DNA of 64,000 nucleotides. Origin: Diorhabda sublineata. Its lineage: Eukaryota > Arthropoda > Insecta > Coleoptera > Chrysomelidae. This document shows positions 15,110 to 30,769 of the stretch, piece by piece. The position numbers were made by a program, and so were the translations under genes. Numbering within the stretch: the first letter of the stretch is position 1; each line of letters begins with the position of its first letter. A model generated the notes under the pieces. It saw only the letters and a program-made list of their open reading frames with translations. It was not told where the DNA came from and ran no database searches. The stretch spans positions 15,480,488 to 15,544,487 of the forward strand of contig NC_079480.1 of the NCBI RefSeq assembly GCF_026230105.1. The letters are read 5' to 3'.

Positions 15110-18100
15110 TTCCTTTGGCAAGCATTTGGGAGATATATCGATTGCTTTTGACAGTGTCTAGCATAACAACATTCTAAATAAACTAAAATCATACATCATA
15201 CTTCCTTTGGTAAGCGTTTGGGTAATATATCGATTGCTTTTGACAGTGTCTAGCATAACAACATTCTAAATAAACTAAAATCATACATCATACTTCCTTT
15301 GGTAAGTGTTTGGGTGATATATCGAAGACTTTTGACAGTGTTTAGCATACCAACTTTCTAAATAAACTAAAATCGTACATCATACTTCCTTTGGCAAGCG
15401 TTTGGGTGTTATATCGATTGCTTTTGACAGTGTCTAGCATAACAACTTTCTAAATAAAATGAAATCGTACATCATACTTCCTTTGGCAAGCGTTTGGGTG
15501 ATATATCGAAGGCTTTTGACAGTGTCTAGTATACCAACTTTCTGAATAAACTAAGATCGTACATCATACTCCCTTTGGCAAGCGTTTAGATGATATATCG
15601 AAGGCATTTTACAGTGTCTAGCATACCAACATTCTAAATAAACTAAAATAGTACATAATATTTCCTTTGGCAAGCGTTCGGGTGATATATCGATTGCTTT
15701 TGACAGTGTCTGATATACCAACTTTCGAAATAAACTAAAATCGTACATCATACTTCCTTTGGCAAGCGTTTGGGTGATATATCGACGGCTTTTTACAGTG
15801 TCTAGAATACCAACTTTCGAAATAAACTAAGATCGTACATCATACTTCATTTGGCAAGCATTTGGGAGATATATCGATTGCTTTTGACAGTGTCTAGCAT
15901 AACAACATTCTAAATAAACTAAAATCATACATCATACTTCCTTTGGTAAGCGTTTGGGTAATATATCGATTGCTTTTGACAGTGTCTAGCATAACAACAT
16001 TCTAAATAAACTAAAATCATACATCATACTTCCTTTGGTAAGCGTTTGGGTGATATATGGAAGGCTTTTTACAGTGTTTAGCATACCAACTTTCTAAATA
16101 AACTAAAATCGTACATAATACTTCCTTTGGCAAGCATTTGGGTGTTATATCGATTGCTTTTGACAGTGTCTAGCATACTAACATTCTAAATAAACTACAA
16201 TCATACATCATATTTCCTTTGGCAAGCGTTTGGGTGATATATCGATTGCTTTTGACAGTGTCTAGCATAACAACTTTCTAAATAAAATGAAATCGTACAT
16301 CATACTTCCTTTGGCAAGCGTTTGGGTGATATATCGAAGGCTTTTGACAGTGTCTAGTATACCAACTTTCTGAATAAACTAAGATCGTACATCATACTCC
16401 CTTTGGCAAGCGTTTAGATGATATATCGAAGGCTTTTGACAGTGTCTAGAATACCAACTTTCTAAATAAACTAAAATCGTACATCATATTTCCTTTGGCA
16501 AGCGTTCGGGTGATATATCGATTGCTTTTGACAGTGTCTAGTATACCAACTATCGAAATAAACTAAAATCGTACATCATACTTCCTTTGGCAAGCGTTTG
16601 GATGATATATCGAAGGCATTTTACAGTGTCTAGCATACCAACATTCTAAATAAACTAAAATCGTACATCATATTTCCTTTGGCAAGCGTTCGGGTGATAT
16701 ATCGATTGCTTTTGACAGTGTCTAGCATACCAACATTCTAAATAAACTACAATCATACATCATATTTCCTTTGGCAAGCGTTTGGGTGATATATCGATTG
16801 CTTTTGACAGTGTCTAGCATAACAACTTTCTGAATAAAATGAAATCGTACATCATACTTCCTTTGGCAAGCGTTTGGGTGATATATCGAAGGCTTTTGAC
16901 AGTGTCTAGTATACCAACTTTCTGAATAAACTAAGATCGTACATCATACTCCCTTTGGCAAGCGTTTAGATGATATATCGAAGGCTTTTGACAGTGTCTA
17001 GAATACCAACTTTCTAAATAAACTAAAATCGTACATCATATTTCCTTTGGCAAGCGTTCGGGTGATATATCGATTGCTTTTGACAGTGTCTAGAATACCA
17101 ACTTTCTAAATAAACCAAAATCGTACATCATATTTCCTTTGGCAAGCGTTTGGGTAATATATCGATTGCTTTTGACAGTGTCTAGCATAACAACATTCTA
17201 AATAAACTAAAATCATACATCATACTTCCTTTGGTAAGCGTTTGGGTGATATATGGAAGGCTTTTTACAGTGTTTAGCATACCAACTTTCTAAATAAACT
17301 AAAATCGTACATAATACTTCCTTTGGCAAGCATTTGGGTTGTATATCGATTGCTTTTGACAGTGTCTGGTATACCAACTTTCGAAATAAAATAAAATCGT
17401 ACATCATACTTCCTTTGGTAAGTGTTTGGGTGATATATCGAAGACTTTTGACAGTGTTTAGCATACCAACTTACTAAATAAACTAAAATCGTACATCATA
17501 CTTCCTTTGGCAAGCGTTTGGGTGTTATATCGATTGCTTTTGACAGTGTCTAGCATACTAACATTCTAAATAAACTACAATCATACATCATATTTCCTTT
17601 GGCAAGCGTTTGGGTGATATATCGATTGCTTTTGACAGTGTCTAGCATAACAACTTTCTAAATAAAATGAAATCGTACATCATACTTCCTTTGGCAAGCG
17701 TTTGGGTGATATATCGAAGGCTTTTGACAGTGTCTAGTATACCAACTTTCTGAATAAACCAAGATCGTACATCATACTCCCTTTGGCAAGCGTTTAGATG
17801 ATATATCGAAGGCTTTTGACAGTGTCTAGAATACCAACTTTCTAAATAAACTAAAATCGTACATCATATTTCCTTTGGCAAGCGTTCGGGTGATATATCG
17901 ATTGCTTTTGACAGTGTCTAGTATACCAACTATCGAAATAAACTAAAATCGTACATCATACTTCCTTAGGCAAGCGTTTGGATGATATATCGAAGGCATT
18001 TTACAGTGTCTAGCATACCAACATTCTAAATAAACTAAAATCGTACATCATATTTCCTTTGGCAAGCGTTCGGGTGATATATCGATTGCTTTTGACAGTG

Positions 18101-21100
18101 TCTAGCATCCCAACATTCTAAATAAACTACAATCATACATCATATTTCCTTTGGCAAGCGTTTGGGTGATATATCGATTGCTTTTGACAGTGTCTAGCAT
18201 AACAACTTTCTAAATAAAATGAAATCGTACATCATACTTCCTTTGGCAAGCGTTTGGGTGATATATCGATTGCTTTTGACAGTGTCTAGCATACCAACAT
18301 TCTAAATAAACTAAAATCGTACATCATATTTCCTTTGGCAAGCGTTTGGATGATATATCGAAGGCAAGGCTTTTTATAGTGTCTAGCATACCAACATTCT
18401 AAATAAACTAAAATCGTACATCATATTTCCTTTGGCAAGCGTTCGGGTGATATATCGATTGCTTTTGACAGTGTCTAGCATACCAACATTCTAAATAAAC
18501 TACAATCATACATCATACTTCCTTTGGTAAGCGTTTGGGTAATATATCGATTGCTTTTGACAGTGTCTAGCATAACAACATTCTAAATAAACTAAAATCA
18601 TACATCATACTTCCTTTGGTAAGCGTTTGGGTGATATATGGAAGGCTTTTTACAGTGTTTAGCATACCAACTTTCTAAATAAACTAAAATCGTACATAAT
18701 ACTTCCTTTGGCAAGCATTTGGGTAGTATATCGATTGCTTTTGACAGTGTCTGGTATACCAACTTTCGAAATAAAATAAAATCGTACATCATACTTCATT
18801 TGGCAAGCATTTGGGAGATATATCGATTGCTTTTGACAGTGTCTAGCATAACAACATTCTAAATAAACTGAAATCATACATCATACTTCCTTTGGTAAGC
18901 GTTTGGGTAATATATCGATTGCTTTTGACAGTGTCTAGCATAACAACATTCTAAATAAACTAAAATCATACATCATACTTCCTTTGGTAAGTGTTTGGGT
19001 GATATATCGAAGACTTTTGACAGTGTTTAGCATACCAACTTTCTAAATAAACTAAAATCGTACATCATACTTCCTTTGGCAAGCGTTTGGGTGTTATATC
19101 GATTGCTTTTGACAGTGTCTAGCATAACAACTTTCTAAATAAAATGAAATCGTACATCATACTTCCTTTGGCAAGCGTTTGGGTGATATATCGAAGGCTT
19201 TTGACAGTGTCTAGTATACCAACTTTCTGAATAAACTAAGATCGTACATCATACTCCCTTTGGCAAGCGTTTAGATGATATATCGAAGGCATTTTACAGT
19301 GTCTAGCATACCAACATTCTAAATAAACTAAAATAGTACATCATATTTCCTTTGGCAAGCGTTCGGGTGATATATCGATTGCTTTTGACAGTGTCTGATA
19401 TACCAACTTTCGAAATAAACTAAAATCGTACATCATACTTCCTTTGGCAAGCGTTTGGGTGATATATCGACGGCTTTTTACAGTGTCTAGAATACCAACT
19501 TTCGAAATAAACTAAGATCGTACATCATACTTCATTTGGCAAGCATTTGGGAGATATATCGATTGCTTTTGACAGTGTCTAGCATAACAACATTCTAAAT
19601 AAACTAAAATCATACATCATACTTCCTTTGGTAAGCGTTTGGGTAATATATCGATTGCTTTTGACAGTGTCTAGCATAACAACATTCTAAATAAACTAAA
19701 ATCATACATCATACTTCCTTTGGTAAGCGTTTGGGTGATATATGGAAGGCTTTTTACAGTGTTTAGCATACCAACTTTCTAAATAAACTAAAATCGTACA
19801 TAATACTTCCTTTGGCAAGCATTTGGGTGTTATATCGATTGCTTTTGACAGTGTCTAGCATACTAACATTCTAAATAAACTACAATCATACATCATATTT
19901 CCTTTGGCAAGCGTTTGGGTGATATATCGATTGCTTTTGACAGTGTCTAGCATAACAACTTTCTAAATAAAATGAAATCGTACATCATACTTCCTTTGGC
20001 AAGCGTTTGGGTGATATATCGAAGGCTTTTGACAGTGTCTAGTATACCAACTTTCTGAATAAACTAAGATCGTACATCATACTCCCTTTGGCAAGCGTTT
20101 AGATGATATATCGAAGGCTTTTGACAGTGTCTAGAATACCAACTTTCTAAATAAACTAAAATCGTACATCATATTTCCTTTGGCAAGCGTTCGGGTGATA
20201 TATCGATTGCTTTTGACAGTGTCTAGTATACCAACTATCGAAATAAACTAAAATCGTACATCATACTTCCTTTGGCAAGCGTTTGGATGATATATCGAAG
20301 GCATTTTACAGTGTCTAGCATACCAACATTCTAAATAAACTAAAATCGTACATCATATTTCCTTTGGCAAGCGTTCGGGTGATATATCGATTGCTTTTGA
20401 CAGTGTCTAGCATACCAACATTCTAAATAAACTACAATCATACATCATATTTCCTTTGGCAAGCGTTTGGGTGATATATCGATTGCTTTTGACAGTGTCT
20501 AGCATAACAACTTTCTAAATAAAATGAAATCGTACATCATACTTCCTTTGGCAAGCGTTTGGGTGATATATCGAAGGCTTTTGACAGTGTCTAGTATACC
20601 AACTTTCTGAATAAACTAAGATCGTACATCATACTCCCTTTGGCAAGCGTTTAGATGATATATCGAAGGCTTTTGACAGTGTCTAGAATACCAACTTTCT
20701 AAATAAACTAAAATCGTACATCATATTTCCTTTGGCAAGCGTTCGGGTGATATATCGATTGCTTTTGACAGTGTCTAGAATACCAACTTTCTAAATAAAC
20801 CAAAATCGTACATCATATTTCCTTTGGCAAGCGTTTGGGTAATATATCGATTGCTTTTGACAGTGTCTAGCATAACAACATTCTAAATAAACTAAAATCA
20901 TACATCATACTTCCTTTGGTAAGCGTTTGGGTGATATATGGAAGGCTTTTTACAGTGTTTAGCATACCAACTTTCTAAATAAACTAAAATCGTACATAAT
21001 ACTTCCTTTGGCAAGCATTTGGGTTGTATATCGATTGCTTTTGACAGTGTCTGGTATACCAACTTTCGAAATAAAATAAAATCGTACATCATACTTCCTT

Positions 21101-22190
21101 TGGTAAGTGTTTGGGTGATATATCGAAGACTTTTGACAGTGTTTAGCATACCAACTTACTAAATAAACTAAAATCGTACATCATACTTCCTTTGGCAAGC
21201 GTTTGGGTGTTATATCGATTGCTTTTGACAGTGTCTAGCATACTAACATTCTAAATAAACTACAATCATACATCATATTTCCTTTGGCAAGCGTTTGGGT
21301 GATATATCGATTGCTTTTGACAGTGTCTAGCATAACAACTTTCTAAATAAAATGAAATCGTACATCATACTTCCTTTGGCAAGCGTTTGGGTGATATATC
21401 GAAGGCTTTTGACAGTGTCTAGTATACCAACTTTCTGAATAAACCAAGATCGTACATCATACTCCCTTTGGCAAGCGTTTAGATGATATATCGAAGGCTT
21501 TTGACAGTGTCTAGAATACCAACTTTCTAAATAAACTAAAATCGTACATCATATTTCCTTTGGCAAGCGTTCGGGTGATATATCGATTGCTTTTGACAGT
21601 GTCTAGTATACCAACTATCGAAATAAACTAAAATCGTACATCATACTTCCTTAGGCAAGCGTTTGGATGATATATCGAAGGCATTTTACAGTGTCTAGCA
21701 TACCAACATTCTAAATAAACTAAAATCGTACATCATATTTCCTTTGGCAAGCGTTCGGGTGATATATCGATTGCTTTTGACAGTGTCTAGCATCCCAACA
21801 TTCTAAATAAACTACAATCATACATCATATTTCCTTTGGCAAGCGTTTGGGTGATATATCGATTGCTTTTGACAGTGTCTAGCATAACAACTTTCTAAAT
21901 AAAATGAAATCGTACATCATACTTCCTTTGGCAAGCGTTTGGGTGATATATCGATTGCTTTTGACAGTGTCTAGCATACCAACATTCTAAATAAACTAAA
22001 ATCGTACATCATATTTCCTTTGGCAAGCGTTTGGATGATATATCGAAGGCAAGGCTTTTTATAGTGTCTAGCATACCAACATTCTAAATAAACTAAAATC
22101 GTACATCATATTTCCTTTGGCAAGCGTTCGGGTGATATATCGATTGCTTTTGACAGTGTCTAGCATACCAACATTCTAAATAAACTACAA
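15110..22190. repeat. 3,685-bp higher-order repeat (40-mer), two copies
   Basis: GGTAAGTGTTTGGGTG at 15301 recurs at 18986, an offset of 3,685 bp. This equals 40 x 92 plus 5, because each unit carries one 97-bp monomer with GGCAAGGC (18365 and 22050). Rare variants CTTCCTTAGGC and CATCCCAACATTC also occur in both copies at this spacing. The aligned part is about 15110-18505 against 18795-22190; the ~290 bp between them is not duplicated. Confidence 0.9.
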
Positions 22191-25100
22191 TCATACATCA
22201 TATTTCCTTTGGCAAGCGTTTGGGTGATATATCGATTGCTTTTGACAGTGTCTAGCATAACAACTTTCTAAATAAAATGAAATCGTACATCATACTTCCT
22301 TTGGCAAGCGTTTGGGTGATATATCGAAGGCTTTTGACAGTGTCTAGTATACCAACTTTCTGAATAAACTAAGATCGTACATCATACTCCCTTTGGCAAG
22401 CGTTTAGATGATATATCGAAGGCTTTTGACAGTGTCTAGAATACCAACTTTCTAAATAAACTGAAATCATACATCATATTTCCTTTGGCAAGCGTTTGGG
22501 TGTTATATCGATTGCTTTTGACAGTGTCTAGCATACCAACATTCTAAATAAACTACAAGCATACATCATACTTCCTTTGGCAAGCGTTTAGATGATATAT
22601 CGAAGGCTTTTGACAGTGTCTAGAATACCAACATTCTAAATAAACTACAATCATACATCATATTTCCTTTGGCAAGCGTTTGGGTGATATATCGATTGCT
22701 TTTGACAGTGTCTAGCATAACAACTTTCTAAATAAAATGAAATCGTACATCATACTTCCTTTGGCAAGCGTTTGGGTGATAGATCGATTGCTTTTGACAG
22801 TGTCTAGCATACCAACATTCTAAATAAACTAAAATCGTACATCATATTTCCTTTGGCAAGCGTTTGGATGATATATCGAAGGCAAGGCTTTTGACAGTGT
22901 CTAGAATACCAACATTCTAAATAAACTAAAATCGTACATCATATTTCCTTTGGCAAGCGTTCGGGTGATATATCGATTGCTTTTGACAGTGTCTAGCATA
23001 ACAACTTTCTAAATAAAATGAAATCGTACATCATACTCCCTTTGGCAAGCGTTTAGATGATATATCGAAGGCATTTTACAGTGTCTAGCATACCAACATT
23101 CTAAATAAACTAAAATAGTACATCATATTTCCTTTGGCAAGCGTTTGGGTGATATATCGACGGCTTTTTACAGTGTCTAGAATACCAACTTTCGAAATAA
23201 ATTAAGATCGTACATCATACTTCATTTGGCAAGCATTTGGGTAATATATCGATTGCTTTTGACAGTGTCTAGCATAACAACATTCTTAATAAACTAAAAT
23301 CATACATCATACTTCCTTTGGTAAGCTTTTGGGTAATATATCGATTGCTTTTGACAGTGTCTAGCATAACAACATTCTAAATAAACTAAAATCATTCATC
23401 ATACTTCCTTTGGTAAGCGTTTGGGTGATATATGGAAGGCTTTTTACAGTGTTTAGCATACCAACTTTCTAAATAAACTAAAATCGTACATAATACTTCC
23501 TTTGGCAAGCGTTTGGGTGTTATATCGATTGCTTTTGACAGTGTCTAGCATACTAACATTCTAAATAAACTACAATCATACATCATATTTCCTTTGGCAA
23601 GCGTTTGGGTGATATATCGATTGCTTTTGACAGTGTCTAGCATAACAACATTCTAAATAAACTAAAATCATACATCATACTTCCTTTGGTAAGCGTTTGG
23701 GTGATATATGGAAGGCTTTTTACAGTGTTTAGCATACCAACTTACTAAATAAACTAAAATCGTACATCATACTTCCTTTGGCAAGCGTTTGGGTGTTATA
23801 TCGATTGCTTTTGACAGTGTCTAGCATACTAAGATTCTAAATAAACTACAATCATACATCATATTTCCTTTGGCAAGCGTTTGGGTGATATATCGATTGC
23901 TTTTGACAGTGTCTAGCATAACAACATTCTAAATAAACTAAAATCATACATCATACTTCCTTTGGTAAGCGTTTGGGTGATATATGGAAGGCTTTTTACA
24001 GTGTTTAGCATACCAACTTTCTAAATAAACTAAAATCGTACATAATACTTCCTTTGGCAAGCATTTGGGTAGTATATCGATTGCTTTTGACAGTGTCTGG
24101 TATACCAACTTTCGAAATAAAATAAAATCGTACATCATACTTCCTTTGGTAAGTGTTTGGGTGATATATCGAGGTCTTTTGACAGTGTTTAGCATACCAA
24201 CTTACTAAATAAACTAAAATCGTACATCATACTTCCTTTGGCAAGCGTTTGGGTGTTATATCGATTGCTTTTGACAGTGTCTAGCATACTAACATTCTAA
24301 ATAAAATGAAATCGTACATCATACTTCCTTTGGCAAGCGTTTGGGTGATATATCGAAGGCTTTTGACAGTGTCTAGTATACCAACTTTCTGAATAAACTA
24401 AGATCGTACATCATACTCCCTTTGGCAAGCGTTTAGATGATATATCGAAGGCTTTTGACAGTGTCTAGAATACCAACTTTCTAAATAAACTAAAATCGTA
24501 CATCATATTTCCTTTGGCAAGCGTTCGGGTGATATATCGATTGCTGTTGACAGTGTCTAGTATACCAACTATCGAAATAAACTAAAATCGTACATCATAC
24601 TTCCTTTGGCAAGCGTTTGGATGATATATCGAAGGCATTTTACAGTGTCTAGCATACCAACATTCTAAATAAACTAAAATCGTACATCATATTTCCTTTG
24701 GCAAGCGTTCGGGTGATATATCGATTGCTTTTGACAGTGTCTAGCATACCAACATTCTAAATAAACTAAAATCGTACATCATATTTCCTTTGGCAAGCGT
24801 TTGGGTGATATATCGATTGCTTTTGACAGTGTCTAGCATAACAACTTTCTAAATAAAATGAAATCGTACATCATACTTCCTTTGGCAAGCGTTTGGGTGA
24901 TATATCGAAGGCTTTTGACAGTGTCTAGTATACCAACTTTCTGAATAAACTAAGATCGTACATCATACTCCCTTTGGCAAGCGTTTAGATGATATATCGA
25001 AGGCTTTTGACAGTGTCTAGAATACCAACTTTCTAAATAAACTAAAATCGTACATCATATTTCCTTTGGCAAGCGTTCGGGTGATATATCGATTGCTTTT

Positions 25101-27709
25101 GACAGTGTCTAGAATACCAACTTTCTAAATAAACTAAAATCGTACATCATATTTCCTTTGGCAAGCGTTTGGGTAATATATCGATTGCTTTTGACAGTGT
25201 CTAGCATAACAACATTCTAAATAAACTAAAATCATACATCATACTTCCTTTGGTAAGCGTTTGGGTGATATATGGAAGGCTTTTTACAGTGTTTAGCATA
25301 CCAACTTTCTAAATAAACTAAAATCGTACATAATACTTCCTTTGGCAAGCATTTGGGTAGTATATCGATTGCTTTTGACAGTGTCTGGTATACCAACTTT
25401 CGAAATAAAATAAAATCGTACATCATACTTCCTTTGGTAAGTGTTTGGGTGATATATCGAAGACTTTTGACAGTGTTTAGCATACCAACTTAATAAATAA
25501 ACTAAAATCGTACATCATACTTCCTTTGGCAAGCGTTTGGGTGTTATATCGATTGCTTTTGACACTGTCTAGCATACTAACATTCTAAATAAACTACAAT
25601 CATACATCATATTTCCTTTGGCAAGCGTTTGGGTGATATATCGAAGGCTTTTGACAGTGTCTAGTATACCAACTTTCTGAATAAACCAAGATCGTACATC
25701 ATACTCCCTTTGGCAAGCGTTTAGATGATATATCGAAGGCTTTTGACAGTGTCTAGAATACCAACTTTCTAAATAAACTAAAATCGTACATCATATTTCC
25801 TTTGGCAAGCGTTTGGATGATATATCGAAGGCATTTTACAGTGTCTAGCATACCAACATTCTAAATAAACTAAAATCGTACATCATATTTCCTTTGGCAA
25901 GCGTTCGGGTGATATATCGATTGCTTTTGACAGTGTCTAGCATACCAACATTCTAAATAAACTAAAATCGTACATCATATTTCCTTTGGCAAGCGTTTGG
26001 ATGATATATCGAAGGCAAGGCTTTTTATAGTGTCTAGCATACCAACATTCTAAATAAACTAAAATCGTACATCATATTTCCATTGGCAAGCGTTCGGGTG
26101 ATATATCGATTGCTTTTGACAGTGTCTAGCATACCAACTTTCTAATTAAAATGAAATCGTACATCATACTTCCTTTGGCAAGCGTTTGGGTGATATATCG
26201 ATTGCTTTTGACAGTGTCTAGCATAACAACTTTCTAAATAAAATGAAATCGTACATCATACTTCCTTTGGCAAGCGTTTGGGTGATATATCGAAGGCTTT
26301 TGACAGTGTCTAGTATACCAACTTTCTGAATAAACTAAGATCGTACATCATACTCCCTTTGGCAAGCGTTTAGATGATATATCGAAGGCTTTTGACAGTG
26401 TCTAGAATACCAACTTTCTAAATAAACTGAAATCATACATCATATTTCCTTTGGCAAGCGTTTGGGTGTTATATCGATTGCTTTTGACAGTGTCTAGCAT
26501 ACCAACATTCTAAATAAACTACAAGCATACATCATATTTCCTTTGGCAAGCGTTTAGATGATATATCGAAGGCTTTTGACAGTGTCTAGAATACCAACAT
26601 TCTAAATAAACTACAATCATACATCATATTTCCTTTGGCAAGCATTTGGGTGATGTATCGAATGCTTTTGACAGTGTCTAGCATACCAATTTTCTAAATA
26701 AAATAAAATCGTACATCATACTTACTTTGGTAAGCGTTTGGGTGATATATCGAAGGCTTTTGACAGTGTCTAGTATACCAACTTTCTGAATAAACTAAGA
26801 TCGTACATCATACTCCCTTTGGCAAGCGTTTAGATGATATATCGAAGGCTTTTGACAGTGTCTAGAATACCAACTTTCTAAATAAACTAAAATCGTACAT
26901 CATATTTCCTTTGGCAAGCGTTCGGGTGATATATCGATTGCTTTTGACAGTGTCTAGTATACCAACTATCGAAATAAACTAAATCGTACATCATACTTCC
27001 TTTGGCAAGCGTTTGGATGATATATCGAAGGCAAGGCTTTTTATAGTGTCTAGCATACCAACATTCTAAATAAACTAAAATCGTACATCATATTTCCTTT
27101 GGCAAGCGTTCGGGTGATATATCGATTGCTTTTGACAGTGTCTAGCATACCAACATTCTAAATAAACTACAATCATACATCATATTTCCTTTGGCAAGCG
27201 TTTGGGTGATATATCGATTGCTTTTGACAGTGTCTAGCATAACAACTTTCTAAATAAAATGAAATCGTACATCATACTTCCTTTGGCAAGCGTTTGGATG
27301 ATATATCGAAGGCAAGGCTTTTTATAGTGTCTAGCATACCAACATTCTAAATAAACTAAAATCGTACATCATATTTCCTTTGGCAAGCGTTCGGGTGATA
27401 TATCGATTGCTTTTGACAGTGTCTAGCATACCAACATTCTAAATAAACTACAATCATACATCATATTTCCTTTGGCAAGCGTTTGGGTGATATATCGATT
27501 GCTTTTGACAGTGTCTAGCATAACAACTATCTAAATAAAATGAAATCGTACATCATACTTCCTTTGGCAAGCGTTTGGGTGATATATCGAAGGCTTTTGA
27601 CAGTGTTTAGTATACCAACTTTCTGAATAAACTAAGATCGTACATCATACTCCTTTTGGCAAGCGTTTAGATGATATATCGAAGGCTTTTGACAGTGTCT
27701 AGAATACCA

Positions 27710-30200
27710 ACATTCTAAATAAACTACAATCATACATCATATTTCCTTTGGCAAGCATTTGGGTTATGTATCGAATGCTTTTGACAGTGTCTAGCATACC
27801 AATTTTCTAAATAAAATAAAATCGTACATCATACTTCCTTTGGTAAGCGTTTGGGTGATATATCGAAGGCTTTTGACAGTGTCTAGCATACCAACTTTCT
27901 GAATAAACTAAGATCGTACATCATACTCCCTTTGGCAAGCGTTTAGATGATATATCGAAGGCTTTTGACAGTGTCTAGAATACCAACATTCTAAATAAAC
28001 TACAATCATACATCATATTTCCTTTGGCAAGCATTTGGGTGTTGTATCGAATGCTTTTGACAGTGTCTAGCATACCAACTTTCTAAATAAAATAAAATCG
28101 TACATCATACTTCCTTTGGTAAGCGTTTGGGTGATATATCGAAGGCTTTTGACAGTGTCTAGCATACCAACATTCTAAATAAACTACAATCATACATCAT
28201 ATTTCCTTTGGCAAGCGTTTGGGTGATATATCGATTGCTTTTGACAGTGTCTAGCATAACAACTTCCTAAATAGAATGAAATCGTACATCATACTTCCTT
28301 TGGCAAGCGTTTGGGTGATATATCGAAGGCTTTTGACAGTGTCTAGTATACCAACTTTCTGAATAAACTAAGATCGTACATCATACTCCCTTTGGCAAGC
28401 GTTTAGATGATATATCGAAGGCTTTTGACAGTGTCTAGAATAACAACTTTCTAAATAAACTAAAATCGTACATCATATTTCCTTTGGCAAGCGTTCGGGT
28501 GATATATCGATTGCTTTTGACAGTGTCTAGTATACCAACTATCGAAATAAACTAAAATCGTACATCATACTTCCTTTGGCAAGCGTTTGGATGATATATC
28601 GAAGGCATTTTACAGTGTCTAGCATACCAACATTCTAAATAAACTAAAATCGTACATCATATTTCCTTTGGCAAGCGTTTGGGTGTTATATCGATTGCTT
28701 TTGACAGTGTCTAGCGTACCAACATTCTAAATAAACTACAATCATACATCATATTTCCTTTGGCAAGCATTTGGGTGATGTATCGAATGCTTATGACAGT
28801 GTCTAGCATACCAATTTTCTAAATAAAATAAAATCGTACATCATACTTCCTTTGGTAAGCGTTTGGGTGATATATCGAAGGCTTTTGACAGTGTCTAGCA
28901 TACCAACTTTCTGAATAAACTAAGGTCGTACATCATACTCCCTTTGGCAAGCGTTTAGATGATATATCGAAGGCTTTTGACAGTGTCTAGAATACCAACA
29001 TTCTAAATAAACTACAATCATACATCATATTTCCTTTGGCAAGCATTTGGGTGTTGTATCGAATGCTTTTGACAGTGTCTAGCATACCAACTTTCTAAAT
29101 AAAATAAAATCGTACATCATACTTCCTTTGGTAAGCGTTTGGGTGATATATCGAAGGCTTTTGACAGTGTCTAGTATACCAACATTCTAAATAAACTACA
29201 ATCATACATCATATTTCCTTTGGCAAGCGTTTGGGTGATATATCGATTGCTTTTGACAGTGTCTAGCATAACAACTTTCTAAATAGAATGAAATCGTACA
29301 TCATACTTCCTTTGGCAAGCGTTTGGGTGATATATCGAAGGCTTTTGACAGTGTCTAGTATACCAACTTTCTGAATAAACTAAGATCGTACATCATACTC
29401 CCTTTGGCAAGCGTTTAGATGATATATCGAAGGCTTTTGACAGTGTCTAGAATAACAACTTTCTAAATAAACTAAAATCGTACATCATATTTCCTTTGGC
29501 AAGCGTTCGGGTGATATATCGATTGCTTTTGACAGTGTCTAGTATACCAACTATCGAAATAAACTAAAATCGTACATCATACTTCCTTTGGCAAGCGTTT
29601 GGATGATATATCGAAGGCATTTTACAGTGTCTAGCATACCAACATTCTAAATAAACTGAAATCGTACATCATATTTCCTTTGGCAAGCGTTTGGGTGTTA
29701 TATCGATTGCTTTTGACAGTGTCTAGCATACCAACATTCTAAATAAACTACAATCATACATCATATTTCCTTTGGCAAGCATTTGGGTGATGTATCGAAT
29801 GCTTTTGACAGTGTCTAGCATACCAATTTTCTAAATAAAATAAAATCGTACATCATACTTCCTTTGGTAAGCGTTTGGGTGATATATCGAAGGCTTTTGA
29901 CAGTGTCTAGCATACCAACTTTCTGAATAAACTAAGATCGTACATCATACTCCCTTTGGCAAGCGTTTAGATGATATATCGAAGGCTTTTGACAGTGTCT
30001 AGAATACCAACATTCTAAATAAACTACAATCATACATCATATTTCCTTTGGCAAGCATTTTGATGATGTATCGAATGCTTTTGACAGTGTCTAGCATACC
30101 AACTTTCTAAATAAAATAAAATCGTACATCATGCTTCCTTTGGTAAGCGTTTGGGTGATATATCGAAGGCTTTTGACAGTGTCTAGCATACCAACATTCT
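27710..30200. repeat. 1,012-bp higher-order repeat (11 x 92), about 2.5 copies
   Basis: The variant AAATAGAATG at 28269 recurs at 29281 and TAACAACTTTC at 28441 recurs at 29453, both 1,012 bp apart. Monomers carrying GATGTATCGAATGC and GTTGTATCGAATGC mark the unit. Copies run about 27710-28721, 28722-29733 and 29734-30200. Confidence 0.88.
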
Positions 30201-30769
30201 AAATAAACTAAAATCGTACATCATATTTCCTTTGGCAAGCGTTCGGGTGATATATCGATTGCTTTTGACAGTGTCTAGCATACCAACATTCTAAATAAAC
30301 TACAATCATACATCATATTTCCTTTGGCAAGCGTTTGGGTGATATATCGATTGCTTTTGACAGTGTCTAGCATAACAACTTTCTAAATAAAATGAAATCG
30401 TACATCATACTTCCTTTGGCAAGCGTTTGGGTGTTATATCGATTGCTTTTGACAGTGTCTAGCATACCAACATTCTAAATAAACTACAATCATACATCAT
30501 ATTTCCTTTGGCAAGCGTTTGGGTGATATATCGAAGGCTTTTGACAGTGTCTGGAATACCAACTTTCTAAATAAACTGAAATCATACATCATATTTCCTT
30601 TGGCAAGCGTTTGGGTGTTATATCGATTGCTTTTGACAGTGTCTAGCATACCAACATTCTAAATAAACTACAAGCATACATCATATTTCCTTTGGCAAGC
30701 GTTTAGATGATATATCGAAGGCTTTTGACAGTGTCTAGAATACCAACATTCTAAATAAACTACAATCAT

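Noticed and set aside
7187..25483. Repeated 64-83-codon minus-strand open frames (e.g. 7187-7438, 8658-8909, 17213-17464, 20898-21149, 23944-24195, 25232-25483)
   Set aside because: They lie wholly inside satellite 1 and recur because the same monomer triplets recur. Since 3 x 92 bp equals 92 codons, all three phases of the repeat are read in turn. There is no promoter, no motif and no variation pattern favouring protein conservation.
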